NCBI RefSeq assembly: GCF_964063345.1
Contig: NZ_OZ061318.1
Coordinates: 6,200,001 to 6,264,000 of the forward strand
Length of the DNA: 64,000 nucleotides
Reading direction: 5' to 3'
Source of the DNA: Pseudomonas lini
Lineage (GTDB): Bacteria > Pseudomonadota > Gammaproteobacteria > Pseudomonadales > Pseudomonadaceae
Below, piece after piece: positions 32,545 through 41,670 of this stretch (positions are counted from its first letter, which is position 1; the number at the start of each line of letters is the position of its first letter). The notes beneath the pieces were generated by a model. That model did no database searches, was not told the DNA's origin, and saw only the letters and a program-made list of their open reading frames with translations. The translations under genes were made by a program, and so were the position numbers.

Positions 32545-33363
32545 TTACGCGTTGCTATCAGAAGGCAACAACAGTTCGACACCCTGCTTGCGGATGCTAT
32601 CGGCCGCGGCAGGGGTCAGCGCGTCGTCGCTGAGGATGATGTCGAACTGTTCGAGCCCGGCGATCCGGTACATGCTGAACGTGCCGTACTTCGAACTGCT
32701 GGCCACCAGCACCACTTGCGAGGCCGATTGCATCGCGACTTGCTTGACCTCCACCTTCAGCGCCGAAGGCGTGGTAAGGCCGCGACGTAAATCCCAGGAG
32801 CTGGTGGAGATGAACGCGATATCGGTGACGACCTGGCGCAAGGTGGCCACCGCCAGACCGCCCACGCATGATTGATTGGAATGATCCAACTGCCCGCCAG
32901 TGTGAATCACCGTGACATGGGGCGCATCGATCAGCGCCTGGACAATCCCGAAGTCGTTGGTCACCACGGTCATGCCCGACAGCGCCTTGATGTACGGGAC
33001 AATCTCCAGCGTGCTCGTCCCCGCGTCCAGATAAATCGTCATATCGGCATGCAGTAGCCGCGCGGCCAGCTTGGCCATCGCCTGCTTCTGCGGCAACTCG
33101 ACCACCGCCTTGATCTGATGGCTGGGCTCGCTATGGAGCTGGCTGGCGATTCGCACGCCACCGGTGACCGAATAAGCCCGGCCTTCCTGTTCAAGCAGCG
33201 CGATATCGCGGCGAATGGTCATGTGCGAACAGTCGAACATTTCCATCAACTGATGAACGCTCAGCACCTGATGCTTGCGCAACTGGCGCAGCATCAATTC
33301 ACGGCGCTGTTCTGGGATCATCGGTGCGCCGCTGTCGGCGGCGATGTCCTTTTGACTAGGCAT
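32545..33363 (-). CDS. DeoR-family transcriptional regulator
   Basis: 272 residues. The N-terminal helix-turn-helix VHQLMEMFDCSHMTIRRDIALLEQEG is the DeoR form. The C-terminal sugar-phosphate sensor (DeoRC) has MTIYLDAGTSTLEIVPYI, VVTNDFGIVQALI, CVGGLAVATLRQVVTDIAFI and VVLVASSSKYGTFSM. It probably senses a phosphorylated intermediate of the threonate pathway. Two regulators (GntR and DeoR) for one pathway is notable. Confidence 0.85.
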   Translation of the reverse strand: MPSQKDIAADSGAPMIPEQRRELMLRQLRKHQVLSVHQLMEMFDCSHMTIRRDIALLEQEGRAYSVTGGVRIASQLHSEPSHQIKAVVELPQKQAMAKLAARLLHADMTIYLDAGTSTLEIVPYIKALSGMTVVTNDFGIVQALIDAPHVTVIHTGGQLDHSNQSCVGGLAVATLRQVVTDIAFISTSSWDLRRGLTTPSALKVEVKQVAMQSASQVVLVASSSKYGTFSMYRIAGLEQFDIILSDDALTPAAADSIRKQGVELLLPSDSNA

Positions 33364-33497
33364 TCAGGCTCCAGAATGAAGAAATCCGCCAACAGGGAAA
33401 GCGGGGCAAACATAGTAGCGAATCTACGGCCAACGGACGAGTTGTGTGGGTCAACGGTTGTCCTCGGCACCGCTGCGAAGTCGAATGGCGATATGCC

Positions 33498-34145
33498 TCA
33501 GTCCAGATCCCGGCGGATAGCGTCGAGGCGTTCGTCGAGCAATGGGGTGAGCAGGGCGTAGCACTCCGCCGGGGTGATAGACACGGTCTTTGTACCGATC
33601 AGGCAACTTTGAAGTCGCTCGAGAGCATTGTGCAGCGAGCGGGGGGCATGCCTGAGCAAGCGCTCATGCAGGTACTGCAACTGCACAAGCATTTCCAATG
33701 GGCAACGCTGATGGGCGGCGGCGCGCACCGACAGGCCGCGCAGCCGCCCCAGGTCTTCCAGCTCCCAACAGCGCTCGGCGATGCTCGGGGGCTGAAGATT
33801 GAGCGCACAGCGTTGCAGTTCGAGGTGCTGGATGGCGCCGAGCAGGTCTTGCAGCAACCGGCAATGGCCATCGAAATCCGTAGGGCCGCGGCGCAATGCG
33901 TTCCAGGCCTGCCATTGTGCGGAATACGGCCACTCCCTCCAGCGTTGGTCGAGCGCGTGACCGAGTGCCTGGCAACGCTGTTGCGCCTCGCGGGTGATCT
34001 GTCCACCGAGGCCGCGATGCTGCTGCAGACCTTGCAGCAGGTCGAGGCCCAGCAAGAGAGCCTGTCTCAGTCCGGTGTCAGCCTGTGGCAGACGGATTCG
34101 TCGGGATTGCGCAACATCGAGGGTTGCGCCGAGTTGTAGGTTCAT
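33498..34145 (-). CDS. Helical protein of unknown function coupled to a chemoreceptor gene
   Basis: 215 residues, Leu- and Gln-rich, predicted helical throughout, no signal peptide or membrane segment. Recurring elements include [40 protein letters not shown] and [18 protein letters not shown]. Its ATG overlaps the chemoreceptor stop by 4 bases, so it is made together with the receptor. It might be a regulator or adaptor that interacts with the receptor's cytoplasmic bundle; I do not recognise the family. Confidence 0.6.
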   Translation of the reverse strand: MNLQLGATLDVAQSRRIRLPQADTGLRQALLLGLDLLQGLQQHRGLGGQITREAQQRCQALGHALDQRWREWPYSAQWQAWNALRRGPTDFDGHCRLLQDLLGAIQHLELQRCALNLQPPSIAERCWELEDLGRLRGLSVRAAAHQRCPLEMLVQLQYLHERLLRHAPRSLHNALERLQSCLIGTKTVSITPAECYALLTPLLDERLDAIRRDLD

Positions 34146-35329
34146 GGGCGACTTCCGACGGTGAGCTGGTTGAGATAACGGGTCAGATCATGCAGCGCAT
34201 GGGTTTGCATGCTCTGCTCCTGCACCGCCCCATTGACCTGTTGCAACTGTTCGCTGAGGGCATGATTGGCTTGCTGGTGCTCGCTGAGTGCCAGTTGCAT
34301 GGCGCCGAGATGTTGCAGATTGGTCTGGCTTCGTCGAGCCAGGTCGTCGAGGTTGGCGGCGAGGTGCTCGCTCTGTTGGTTTCCTGCTTCGAGCAAAGCA
34401 CGGTGTTCTTTGACCTCGCCATCCACCTGGCGCACGGCGGTGGCGATCGCCGTCGCGGCCGTAGTGATTTCGTTGGTCGCCCGGTCGGTGGCCTGGGCCA
34501 GGCTGCGGACCTCATCGGCGACCACGGCAAAACCGCGACCGTGCTCACCCGCGCGGGCAGCCTCGATGGAGGCATTGAGCGCCAGCAACTGGGTCTGCCT
34601 GGCCAGTGCCTGGATGCTAGTGACGGTGCTTTCCACTGCGGTAGTGCGCTGCAGCAATGCTTCCACGGCGTGAGCGGTATTGCCCAGGCTGTGCTGAATG
34701 GTGAGCATGCTGCCACCTACTGAGCGCGCCTCCAGGCAACCGGATTCACTCTGGGCATGGGCGTTGGCGAAGGCCGCCAGCGCACCTTGGGCCAAGGCAT
34801 CGATGCTGTGCAGGGTCTGATCGATCTGCTCGCTGGCGGCCGCGATCATGGCAATTCGTTGGCTTTGTTCCTCACCCTGGTCGCGGGCCTGTTGGGCCAT
34901 CTGCTCCAGGGCACGGCTGGCGAACTGTACCTCGCTGCGCAAGCGTTCGTTGTTGCGCAGTTGCATGCTGGCGGTCACCAGGAGCGTCGCTGGGTCGGCA
35001 TCCCGGGAGCTGCGCAGCAGTTGTGCAAGTTCAGTGTCCCAGAATGTCTGCAGATGGCGTTGATGGCGCTCGCGAAGTTGCCAGGCGCAGCCCAGGTAAA
35101 CGACGCCAGGTATCAGGGTCAGCGCGCTTGTGGGGTGTTCGGCCAGCGCGAGACCGCAGGCGCCGAGGGCCAATCCAAGCGGTAACCAGAAACCGGTTCT
35201 ACTGCGTTCGAGCAGGGCCATGCCGGGTTTGAACAATGCTCTGAGGGCTGTGCCGGCGGGACGCGATTTGCCGCCACTGTGCAGAGCAGCGATGGCATGA
35301 CCCGAGGGGAGTATTCCTTGAGCAGACAT
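34142..35329 (-). CDS. Methyl-accepting chemotaxis protein without a periplasmic sensor domain
   Basis: 395 residues. Two membrane segments (about residues 47-65 and 70-86, [17 protein letters not shown] and [17 protein letters not shown]) are separated by only a few residues, so there is no extracellular ligand domain. The cytoplasmic part carries the conserved hairpin tip region [20 protein letters not shown] followed by [11 protein letters not shown]. There is no HAMP domain; the receptor may sense the membrane or a cytoplasmic signal. A structured leader (35363-35410) precedes the gene and a small coupled protein follows. Confidence 0.85.
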   Translation of the reverse strand: MSAQGILPSGHAIAALHSGGKSRPAGTALRALFKPGMALLERSRTGFWLPLGLALGACGLALAEHPTSALTLIPGVVYLGCAWQLRERHQRHLQTFWDTELAQLLRSSRDADPATLLVTASMQLRNNERLRSEVQFASRALEQMAQQARDQGEEQSQRIAMIAAASEQIDQTLHSIDALAQGALAAFANAHAQSESGCLEARSVGGSMLTIQHSLGNTAHAVEALLQRTTAVESTVTSIQALARQTQLLALNASIEAARAGEHGRGFAVVADEVRSLAQATDRATNEITTAATAIATAVRQVDGEVKEHRALLEAGNQQSEHLAANLDDLARRSQTNLQHLGAMQLALSEHQQANHALSEQLQQVNGAVQEQSMQTHALHDLTRYLNQLTVGSRP

Positions 35330-35362
35330 GAGGAGTTCCTTTTGTACCGGGATGAAAGCAAA

Positions 35363-35410
35363 AACGGCGTACGCCCACCTTCCATCATGTGGAGGGGAGC
35401 GGACGCCGTT
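35363..35410 (-). promoter_or_regulatory. Leader hairpin before the chemoreceptor gene, terminator-like
   Basis: AACGGCGT (35363-35370) and ACGCCGTT (35403-35410) pair; the inner part can form a second stem (CCTTCCA / TGTGGAGG). On the minus strand the stem is followed by a short T-run (TTTTTGC). It lies 34-81 bases upstream of the start codon, suggesting attenuation or RNA stability control. Confidence 0.4.
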
Positions 35411-35673
35411 GCCCGTGATGTTTGCGAAGCCATCGTCGTTGATGGCTCAAGCCTGATCAAAAGCCTAAGCAAGTTGTTTGCCAGCCTTTGCGGTCGCCAC
35501 CGCGTCAGCCTGTCGCCCATGCAGTGAAGGGGAGATTCCATTTCGATGGCCAGGGCTGCGAAGGCAGAAAAGGCGATCAACGCACCAGTCGCGGGAATGG
35601 CTGAGCCGCAGTGCTCTGTTCTGGTTCGTGCCCATCAGGACGTGCAATGAACCGAAACGGGGGCGCATCGCCC

Positions 35674-35904
35674 AATGCCAGTCAGTTAAGGAAAGGAGGT
35701 GCCAAATGCATAACCTGTGGCGAGGGGGCTTGCCCCCGCTCGGCTGCGAAGCAGTCGTAATCCGGTGCATGCGGTCTGCCAGACAGAACGAGGTTGCAGA
35801 TTTTAGGACTGCTTCGCAGCCCAACGGGGCGATGCGGCGTTCCGACAAGCCCCCTCGCCACAAATGCTCGCCAGACCAAAGATCTATGTTAACTGACTGG
35901 CATT
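35674..35904. mobile_element. 231-bp MITE-like element with 16-bp perfect inverted ends and 10-bp direct repeats
   Basis: AATGCCAGTCAGTTAA (35674-35689) and TTAACTGACTGGCATT (35889-35904) are the same ends as in the element at 448-504. CGCATCGCCC occurs immediately left (35664-35673) and, after AGC, on the right (35908-35917), as expected of a target duplication. The interior is largely the 147-bp repeat at 35716-35862. There is no transposase. Confidence 0.65.
35716..35862. repeat. 147-bp palindromic repeat, copy A
   Basis: Ends TGTGGCGAGGGGGCTTG and CAAGCCCCCTCGCCACA are inverted. Inner stems include GCTGCGAAGCAGTC / GACTGCTTCGCAGC. A second copy of the same length is at 63065-63211, differing mainly in the middle. 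This copy lies inside the MITE-like element, so it appears nested in it. Confidence 0.7.
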
Positions 35905-36079
35905 AGCCGCATCGCCCCCTCACGCAATGCAAGAAAGGTTGGCACGGTTAGTTCATGAGTTTCTGAACTAACTATTTGCTGCAGCCTATTCAATCATTTG
36001 CGGCAGGGTCTTGGGATCTGCCCCACGGGACTGACGCCATCTCCGGCAATACGCAGAATGAGCGGCGCTGTCGGTTCCG

Positions 36080-36844
36080 TTATTGCGACAAATAGCTCTT
36101 CTGTATACGCGCCAGAGTGCCGTCATCGCGAAGCTTTTCAACCGCCTCGCGCAGGTCTTGCACCAGTTGAGCGGAGCAAAGCCTGGAGCAAGCCAGATAG
36201 AGCTCCGCTCTGCTCATGACGGGGCTCATGAACAGCTTGCGTTCAGACACCTTCGGCCAGATGTATTGACTCTCGGGAACACCATTGAACCAGGCATCAA
36301 TGCGACCTTTCAAAAGCATCTGCGCAGGGTTATCGCCAATGGTCAGCGGGTAGATCTGCTCGTCGCTGAAACCTTGTGCACGCAGGATTTCCTCCTGAGC
36401 GCTGCCCAGGCCGACACCGATCACCCGGTAGGTTTTTTTCGCTTGGGCGAAGCTGTTCACCGGCCGGTCGAGGCTGAAAAAAGCGCGCTCCATGGGCATG
36501 ATTGACGTGATCCAGGTGAAGCGATCTTCGCGTTCCGGCGTGCGAGACAAGGGGGCTATCAAAATATCCTGCTTCTCGCTGACGTATTTCTGCGATCTGG
36601 CCCAGGGAAGCACATGGACATGAGCGACATAGCCAGCGTTGGCAATGGCCGTCAGAACGGCTTCTCCGACCATTCCGTGCCCCTTGGCATCATCGACAAA
36701 CGTCAGTGGCGGTGCGTCCGGGATATACAACTCAAGCGGCAATGGCACGCCAGACGCGTTACCGGCAATAAGCAACGATAACGACAGACAAAACCTGCAA
36801 AGCGCTTTTGTATTGGCAATTAATACCCATGAGCTCTCGCTCAT
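36080..36844 (-). CDS. Periplasmic solute-binding protein, family 3 (amino-acid type)
   Basis: 254 residues. N-terminal signal region ending LSLLIAGNASG, then LELYIPDAPPLTFVDDAKGH, VGEAVLTAIANAGY and VLPWARSQKYVSEKQDILIA. Those fit the SBP_bac_3 fold, with a C-terminal lobe ending VEKLRDDGTLARIQKSYL. There is no ABC transporter next to it, so it may be an orphan binding protein or a sensor-like periplasmic domain. ATG 36844 is chosen because it gives a usable signal peptide. Confidence 0.75.
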   Translation of the reverse strand: MSESSWVLIANTKALCRFCLSLSLLIAGNASGVPLPLELYIPDAPPLTFVDDAKGHGMVGEAVLTAIANAGYVAHVHVLPWARSQKYVSEKQDILIAPLSRTPEREDRFTWITSIMPMERAFFSLDRPVNSFAQAKKTYRVIGVGLGSAQEEILRAQGFSDEQIYPLTIGDNPAQMLLKGRIDAWFNGVPESQYIWPKVSERKLFMSPVMSRAELYLACSRLCSAQLVQDLREAVEKLRDDGTLARIQKSYLSQ

Positions 36845-36973
36845 GGTTGACAGGTCAGGGATTGAACGTAGAAGGGCGCCACAAGTCACCAGTTGATCAC
36901 AGGGAGGATGGGTCTACCGGCCGTTGTTTAATATTGGATACGGTATCGCCCCGCATTCTACGCAAACTTGAAG

Positions 36974-37882
36974 TCAGGACACATCTTCCCCCAGGTGCCG
37001 AAGGAGGAAGGCGCTGATCTGGTCCAGTGCCCGGCGGGCTTCTTCGAGTTGATCGCTCATGCTCTGGAAGACATGAATCATTCCCGGCCAGACGTCCAGG
37101 TGTACCGCCACTTCGGCGCTGGCCAGGCGGCTGGCGAGCCGGGTTGAATCGTCCAGCAGGCATTCCCGACTGCCCACCTGGATCAGCACTGGCGGTAGAC
37201 TCCGAAGGTCACCGTATAGGGGGGAGGCCAGCGGATTCAGTGGTTCGGCGCCCTGCAGATAGGTGTCGGCCATAAGGGTCTTGCCAGCAAGCGGGCCGAG
37301 CAATGGATCTCTCGCCTTCTGCAAATTCCAGGACGCTCCAGTCTGAGCCATGTCCACCCAAGGCGACATCACTACCGCAGCTGCGGGCAGCGGCAAACCA
37401 GCGGCCTTGGCAGCCAGCATCAGGGCCATGCACAGACCGCCACCGGCACTGTCGCCGGCCAGCACCAGGTGCCCGGCGTTCACACCGTTTTCGAGGAGTG
37501 CGCGGTAGACATCCAGAGCGTCCTCTACGGCGGCCGGGAAAGGGTGTTCCGGGGCCAGGCGGTAATCGATGCACAGGGTACGAATCCGGCTGCGGGCTGC
37601 CAATTGGCTAACGAACGGGCGATAGGCCTGGGCACTGCCAAATGAATAGCCTCCGCCATGCAGATACAGCAACACGACGTCAGGCCGGGCATCTGTGGGA
37701 TTGACCCAAAGCCCACTGACACCGGCCAGATTGGCGGCCTCAAAGACCACGCCCTCGGCACAGGAGCCGGAGCCGAAAAGTTGTTCGGCCTGTTGACGCT
37801 GTTGATCGACAGTCAGCGAGCTGAGGGGAGGCAGTTGGCTGAGTTGTTCGATGATGCCGTCGATGTTGTTGTTATGGGGCAT
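36974..37882 (-). CDS. Alpha/beta hydrolase, HSL-type esterase/lipase
   Basis: 302 residues. Oxyanion-hole motif LYLHGGGYSFGS, nucleophile elbow LVLAGDSAGGGL, and the late Asp/His region (LLDDSTRLA and WPGMIHVFQ) form the hormone-sensitive-lipase family catalytic triad. YRLAPEHPFPAAVEDALDVY is a strong family marker. It cleaves short acyl esters in the cytosol; the natural substrate is unknown. GGAG precedes ATG 37882. Confidence 0.85.
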   Translation of the reverse strand: MPHNNNIDGIIEQLSQLPPLSSLTVDQQRQQAEQLFGSGSCAEGVVFEAANLAGVSGLWVNPTDARPDVVLLYLHGGGYSFGSAQAYRPFVSQLAARSRIRTLCIDYRLAPEHPFPAAVEDALDVYRALLENGVNAGHLVLAGDSAGGGLCMALMLAAKAAGLPLPAAAVVMSPWVDMAQTGASWNLQKARDPLLGPLAGKTLMADTYLQGAEPLNPLASPLYGDLRSLPPVLIQVGSRECLLDDSTRLASRLASAEVAVHLDVWPGMIHVFQSMSDQLEEARRALDQISAFLLRHLGEDVS

Positions 37883-38072
37883 GTGGACTCCGGGGCGCGT
37901 GTGATGGGGTAAACAAGTTAACTTCAAACATAGTTCATCGTCATAACTATATTGGCAAGATAATTTCGTTTCATCCTCATCTACGACGGGTAGCCGTTGC
38001 TACGCTAACCTCCGCGCCTCAACAAGAGCGGGCTGCTCCTGCCGAGGTGGGCTTGCATTGACTCAGCCTGAG

Positions 38073-39848
38073 TCAAACCGATGCCTGTCGGTACTTCTTC
38101 AGTCGGTAGGCAAACTGCGCACGACTCAACCCCAGCAGTCGCGCGGCGGCCGCGAGATTGCCTTCGCTCTTTTGCAGCGCTTCGTCGATCAAACGCGACT
38201 CCAGGCCTTCAATGGAGAAGCCGTGTTCCAGACGAGCCAGGGTTTCCAGCAAGGCCGGACGAGGCTGCGTGGTGGCGGGGCTCTGGTCAGTGGCTGCGAG
38301 GCTGCCATTGCCGTCCAGAGAGTACGCCTCCTGTGGCATGGGTTCGTTGCGAAACAGGTGGACCAGATCGATGGCTTGACCGTCTTCGCTGGCGATCAGG
38401 CCGCGCTCGACCAGGTTTTGCAATTCCCGCACGTTGCCGGGGAAGTCATAGCGCAACAGCACTTTGAGTGCACGCATGGTCAACCCGGCGGGCTTGCGGG
38501 CGTAGGCCTGACAGAAGCGCCGCAGGAACGCATTGACCAGCAACGGGATGTCGTCACGGCGTTCGCGCAATGGCGGCAACGTGATGGGATAGACGTTCAG
38601 GCGGTAGAACAGGTCCTCGCGAAAGTCTCCGGCCGCCACGGCTTTGCGCAAGTCGACATTGGTTGCGGCCACTACCCGGACATCGACCTTGATCGACTGA
38701 CTTGCACCGATGCGCTCGATCTCACGCTCTTGCAATGCACGCAGCAGCTTGCCCTGTCCGGGCAGGCTGAGGCTGGCGATTTCATCGAGAAACAGGGTGC
38801 CACCGTGAGCGCGTTCGAAGCGTCCGGGGCGCGAATGGGTCGCGCCGGTATAGGCGCCGCGTTCGACACCAAACAGTTCGGCCTCGATCAGATTGTCCGG
38901 GATCGCTGCGCAGTTGAGGGCCACGAAAGGTGCTTGGTGGCGTGGGCTGAACTGATGCAACTGACGGGCGAACAATTCCTTGCCGACCCCGGACTCGCCA
39001 CTGAACAGCACCGTGGCCGGCGTCGGCGCAACCCGCTGCAGGGCGAGGGTCGCGGCGTTGAAGGCGGCGCTGGCGCCAATGGGTTTTTGCCCGCCGGGTA
39101 ATTCGCTGTCGTCATCCTGGGGCGCGGGCGCCGGGACTGGACGTTGCTTGGGGGCGACGCTGGATGGCGTGGCGGTGAGATAACTCAGGTCCTGTTCGAC
39201 ATCGCCCCATTGCTCGGCGGTCTTGCCGATCACCCGGCAGCTCTCATGGCCCATGCCCCGGCACTCGGTTTCACGGAAGATCACCAGGCGGCCGAACAGC
39301 CCGCTGACATAACCGATGGCATAGCCCAGTTCGGTCCAGCACACCGGATCCTGGCCAATCCCGTAGGCGGCGATATGTTCGTCGGCCTCACAGGAGTGGT
39401 GCCAGAGGAATTCACCTTCGTAGAAGCCTGAGTCGGCGTCGAATTTGAAGTGCAGGGGTTCGACCTTGGTCATGCCTTCGAGTGTGTGCAGGCGCGTGCC
39501 AGCCGAGAACACCGCCGCGGCGTCGGCGTCTGGCCAGCGCTCGCGGATCAATCGCGCATCACGTGCGCCGGACAAATAGCCGGTGCGAGTAAACAGACCG
39601 CGAGTCTGTTCCAGTCCCTGGCGCTCGATAATCTCCCGTCGCAGCGCGCCGAAGGATGAACTGTGCAATAGCAGCATGCGCTGGTCGTTGAGCCAGATAC
39701 GTCCGTCAACCGGGGAAAAGAACAGGCATTCGGCTAACTCGGCCAGGGTCGGTGAGTTGCCCTCGGTCAGTTGAGTGCTGTCTCCCCGTGGCGAGAAATG
39801 TTCCTCCTGCACCGCGAGATGAGGAAGCAGCGAATGGGGATTATTCAT
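38073..39848 (-). CDS. XylR/DmpR-type sigma-54-dependent activator
   Basis: 591 residues. Residues about 40-140 are the XylR_N sensor; about 145-210 the V4R domain with [11 protein letters not shown], the metal/phenol-binding pattern. AAA+ follows with Walker A GESGVGKE (about 284-291), GAYTGA (about 332-337, the sigma-54 contact loop, usually GAFTGA), and LFLDEIASL. The C-terminal Fis-type HTH includes [20 protein letters not shown]. It senses an aromatic compound and activates the divergent gene cluster at 40136, where activator palindromes and a -24/-12 promoter are present. Confidence 0.9.
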   Translation of the reverse strand: MNNPHSLLPHLAVQEEHFSPRGDSTQLTEGNSPTLAELAECLFFSPVDGRIWLNDQRMLLLHSSSFGALRREIIERQGLEQTRGLFTRTGYLSGARDARLIRERWPDADAAAVFSAGTRLHTLEGMTKVEPLHFKFDADSGFYEGEFLWHHSCEADEHIAAYGIGQDPVCWTELGYAIGYVSGLFGRLVIFRETECRGMGHESCRVIGKTAEQWGDVEQDLSYLTATPSSVAPKQRPVPAPAPQDDDSELPGGQKPIGASAAFNAATLALQRVAPTPATVLFSGESGVGKELFARQLHQFSPRHQAPFVALNCAAIPDNLIEAELFGVERGAYTGATHSRPGRFERAHGGTLFLDEIASLSLPGQGKLLRALQEREIERIGASQSIKVDVRVVAATNVDLRKAVAAGDFREDLFYRLNVYPITLPPLRERRDDIPLLVNAFLRRFCQAYARKPAGLTMRALKVLLRYDFPGNVRELQNLVERGLIASEDGQAIDLVHLFRNEPMPQEAYSLDGNGSLAATDQSPATTQPRPALLETLARLEHGFSIEGLESRLIDEALQKSEGNLAAAARLLGLSRAQFAYRLKKYRQASV

Positions 39849-39874
39849 TGTTATATGCCCCTGAGCGAGTCGAC

Positions 39875-39889
39875 TGATCGAAATGATCA
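39875..39889. promoter_or_regulatory. Candidate upstream activator site 1 for the XylR-like regulator
   Basis: TGATCGAAATGATCA is a 5+5 palindrome with a 5-base centre. On the other strand it reads TTGATCATTTCGATCAG, close to the XylR/DmpR site pattern TTGATCAATTTGATCAA. It lies about 160 bases upstream of the sigma-54 promoter. Confidence 0.6.
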
Positions 39890-39901
39890 ATTAGCAAAAC
39901 A

Positions 39902-39916
39902 GTTATTAAACATAAC
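39902..39916. promoter_or_regulatory. Second palindrome, possible activator site 2
   Basis: GTTATTAAACATAAC has perfect 5-base arms around TAAAC. Its centre is 27 bases from that of site 1, roughly the two-site spacing of this regulator class. Its sequence is less like the known site than site 1. Confidence 0.4.
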
Positions 39917-40041
39917 TTTATCATTTGGACAAGTGGCCGGGTGTCGACCGAGCGCCAAACGCCTTGCCCTATTCATCAGTGCTCCTCTCAAACCTTCAGG
40001 CCAGAGCCTTCGCCACCTAAAACGCGTGGCAACGGAGGAAG

Positions 40042-40058
40042 TCGGCACAGCCCTTGCT
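40042..40058 (+). promoter_or_regulatory. Sigma-54 (-24/-12) promoter
   Basis: TCGGCACAGCCCTTGCT matches TGGCAC-N5-TTGCT with GG and GC in the required 10-base spacing; only the first T of TTGG is changed to TC. Transcription would begin about 65 bases before the aldehyde dehydrogenase ATG. Confidence 0.7.
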
Positions 40059-40135
40059 CTAGTGCTTTCACGACGCTGCATCCTTTTAGCAAGGCCGCGT
40101 CAGGCAATTACAAACACAAGAGCCGGGAGACCGAA

Positions 40136-41611
40136 ATGTCGGTAAGTGAACCATCTGATTTTCTGCGGGACGCACTGTGGTGCGAACGCATCTTCAATGG
40201 CGACTGGATACGTCCATTGGGCGGCGTCAACAGAGTCATCGAGCCGGCCACCGGCGAGGTACTGACCGTCACAGGATTAGCCGATGCGGCGGACATCGCG
40301 TTTGCCAGCCTGACCGCTGCCCGTGTTCAACCGGCCTGGGCGGCATTGGGGCCACGGGAGCGCGCAGAGATCTTTCGCAAAGCCGCAGCCCTGGCCCAGC
40401 AACACTTTGCCGAACTGGCGCTGTACATCGCCCGGGAAAGTGGCGGCAGCCTGTTCAAGGGAGAACATGAGGTTCGCGAGGCGATCGTCTTGTTGCATCA
40501 GGCCGCCGGTCTGCTGTCGCAACCCCATGGTCTGGTCCTCCCAAGCGAAGCGGGGCGTTTGTCCTATGCGCGCCGGTTGCCCCATGGCGTGGTCGGGGTG
40601 ATTTCACCGTTCAACTTTCCCCTGGTGCTTTCCCTGCGTTCGGTGGCACCGGCGCTGGCGGCCGGCAACGCGGTGGTGCTCAAGCCCGATCCGCAGACCC
40701 CGGTCAGTGGCGGTTTCATCATTGCCCGGTTGTTCGAGGCGGCCGGTTTGCCAAAAGGGTTGCTGCAGGTTTTACCGGGCGCAGCAGTGGCCGGTGAGGC
40801 CCTGTGCCGCGACCCGCATGTTCGGATGATCGCGTTCACCGGTTCTACCGCAGCCGGGCGCAAGGTCGCGGAGGTGGCTGGGCGTCATCTGAAAAAAGTC
40901 GCTCTGGAACTGGGCGGCAAGAACTCGTTGATCGTGCTCGAAGATGCCGATCTTGAGTTGGCGGCGAGCAATGCCGCTTGGGGTGCCTGGCTGCATCAGG
41001 GGCAAATCTGCATGGCCACCGGACGCATCCTGGCCCATGAATCGATCGCTGAAGAACTGGTCCGCCGGCTGGCAGAGAAAGCCCGGGCGATCACGGTCGG
41101 CAATGCTGCTCGTGGCGAGGCGGTATTGGGGCCTTTGATCAACAAACGACAGTTGCAACGCGTGCATGAAATCGTCACGGAGAGTGTGACGGCCGGGGCA
41201 ACACTGGAAGCCGGCGGCGAGTTTGAACGGCTGTTCTACCAACCTACGGTGCTTTCCGGTGTGCGTCCGGGCATGCGCGCATTCGAGGAGGAGATCTTCG
41301 GCCCGGTCGCCACGGTGGTGAGTTTTTCCAGCGACGATGAGGCCATCGACCTGGCCAACCGCACCGAGTATGGCTTGTCCGCAGGGATCATTTCGCCTTC
41401 GGTCGGGCACGCGATGGCGATTGGCGAACAACTCAATTGTGGTCTGCTGCACATCAACGATCAGACGGTGGCCGACGAGTGCATCAACCCGTTCGGTGGG
41501 CGCGGCAGTTCGGGCAATGGCGGCAGCGTGGGCGGTCCGGCCGACTGGGACGAATACACCCAATGGCAATGGGTGACGGTCAAGGATACCGCGCCGCGCT
41601 ACCCGTTCTGA
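40136..41611 (+). CDS. Aromatic aldehyde dehydrogenase (benzaldehyde/coniferyl aldehyde type)
   Basis: 491 residues. ALDH fold with PFNFPLVLSLRSVAPALAAG, the Glu region KKVALELGGKNSLIVLEDAD, the catalytic Cys in HQGQICMATGRI, and EIFGPVATVVSF. The C-terminal GRGSSGNGGSVGGPADWDEY is typical of benzaldehyde dehydrogenases. It should oxidise an aromatic aldehyde with NAD(P)+. It is followed by an SDR similar to coniferyl alcohol dehydrogenase, so the pair may take an aromatic alcohol to the acid. GGGAGACCGAA before ATG 40136 supports this start. Confidence 0.83.
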   Translation: MSVSEPSDFLRDALWCERIFNGDWIRPLGGVNRVIEPATGEVLTVTGLADAADIAFASLTAARVQPAWAALGPRERAEIFRKAAALAQQHFAELALYIARESGGSLFKGEHEVREAIVLLHQAAGLLSQPHGLVLPSEAGRLSYARRLPHGVVGVISPFNFPLVLSLRSVAPALAAGNAVVLKPDPQTPVSGGFIIARLFEAAGLPKGLLQVLPGAAVAGEALCRDPHVRMIAFTGSTAAGRKVAEVAGRHLKKVALELGGKNSLIVLEDADLELAASNAAWGAWLHQGQICMATGRILAHESIAEELVRRLAEKARAITVGNAARGEAVLGPLINKRQLQRVHEIVTESVTAGATLEAGGEFERLFYQPTVLSGVRPGMRAFEEEIFGPVATVVSFSSDDEAIDLANRTEYGLSAGIISPSVGHAMAIGEQLNCGLLHINDQTVADECINPFGGRGSSGNGGSVGGPADWDEYTQWQWVTVKDTAPRYPF

Positions 41612-41670
41612 CGGCCAGGACCAGACCGACGAAGTCGGACGAGTACACAAAAATAATAAGAGGACTCAAC

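Larger units (their letters stand above)
35330..36079. other. 750-base repeat-rich gap
   Basis: Contains a leader hairpin for the chemoreceptor, a 231-bp MITE-like element carrying a 147-bp palindromic repeat, and unassigned sequence on both sides. Short frames exist on both strands, but none has a convincing start and composition. Confidence 0.5.

Noticed and set aside
35465..35906. Overlapping frames of 130-142 codons on both strands in the 35.5-35.9 kb gap
   Set aside because: They run through the MITE-like element and palindromic repeat; composition and starts are poor, so no gene is called.
37985..38048. REP-like fragment (AAGAGCGGGCTGCTCCTGCCGAGG)
   Set aside because: Only part of a REP is recognisable and no paired copy is present; too degenerate to annotate.
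38058..39101. 347-codon frame opposite the sigma-54 activator
   Set aside because: Antisense shadow; the activator has intact Walker A, GAYTGA and HTH motifs.
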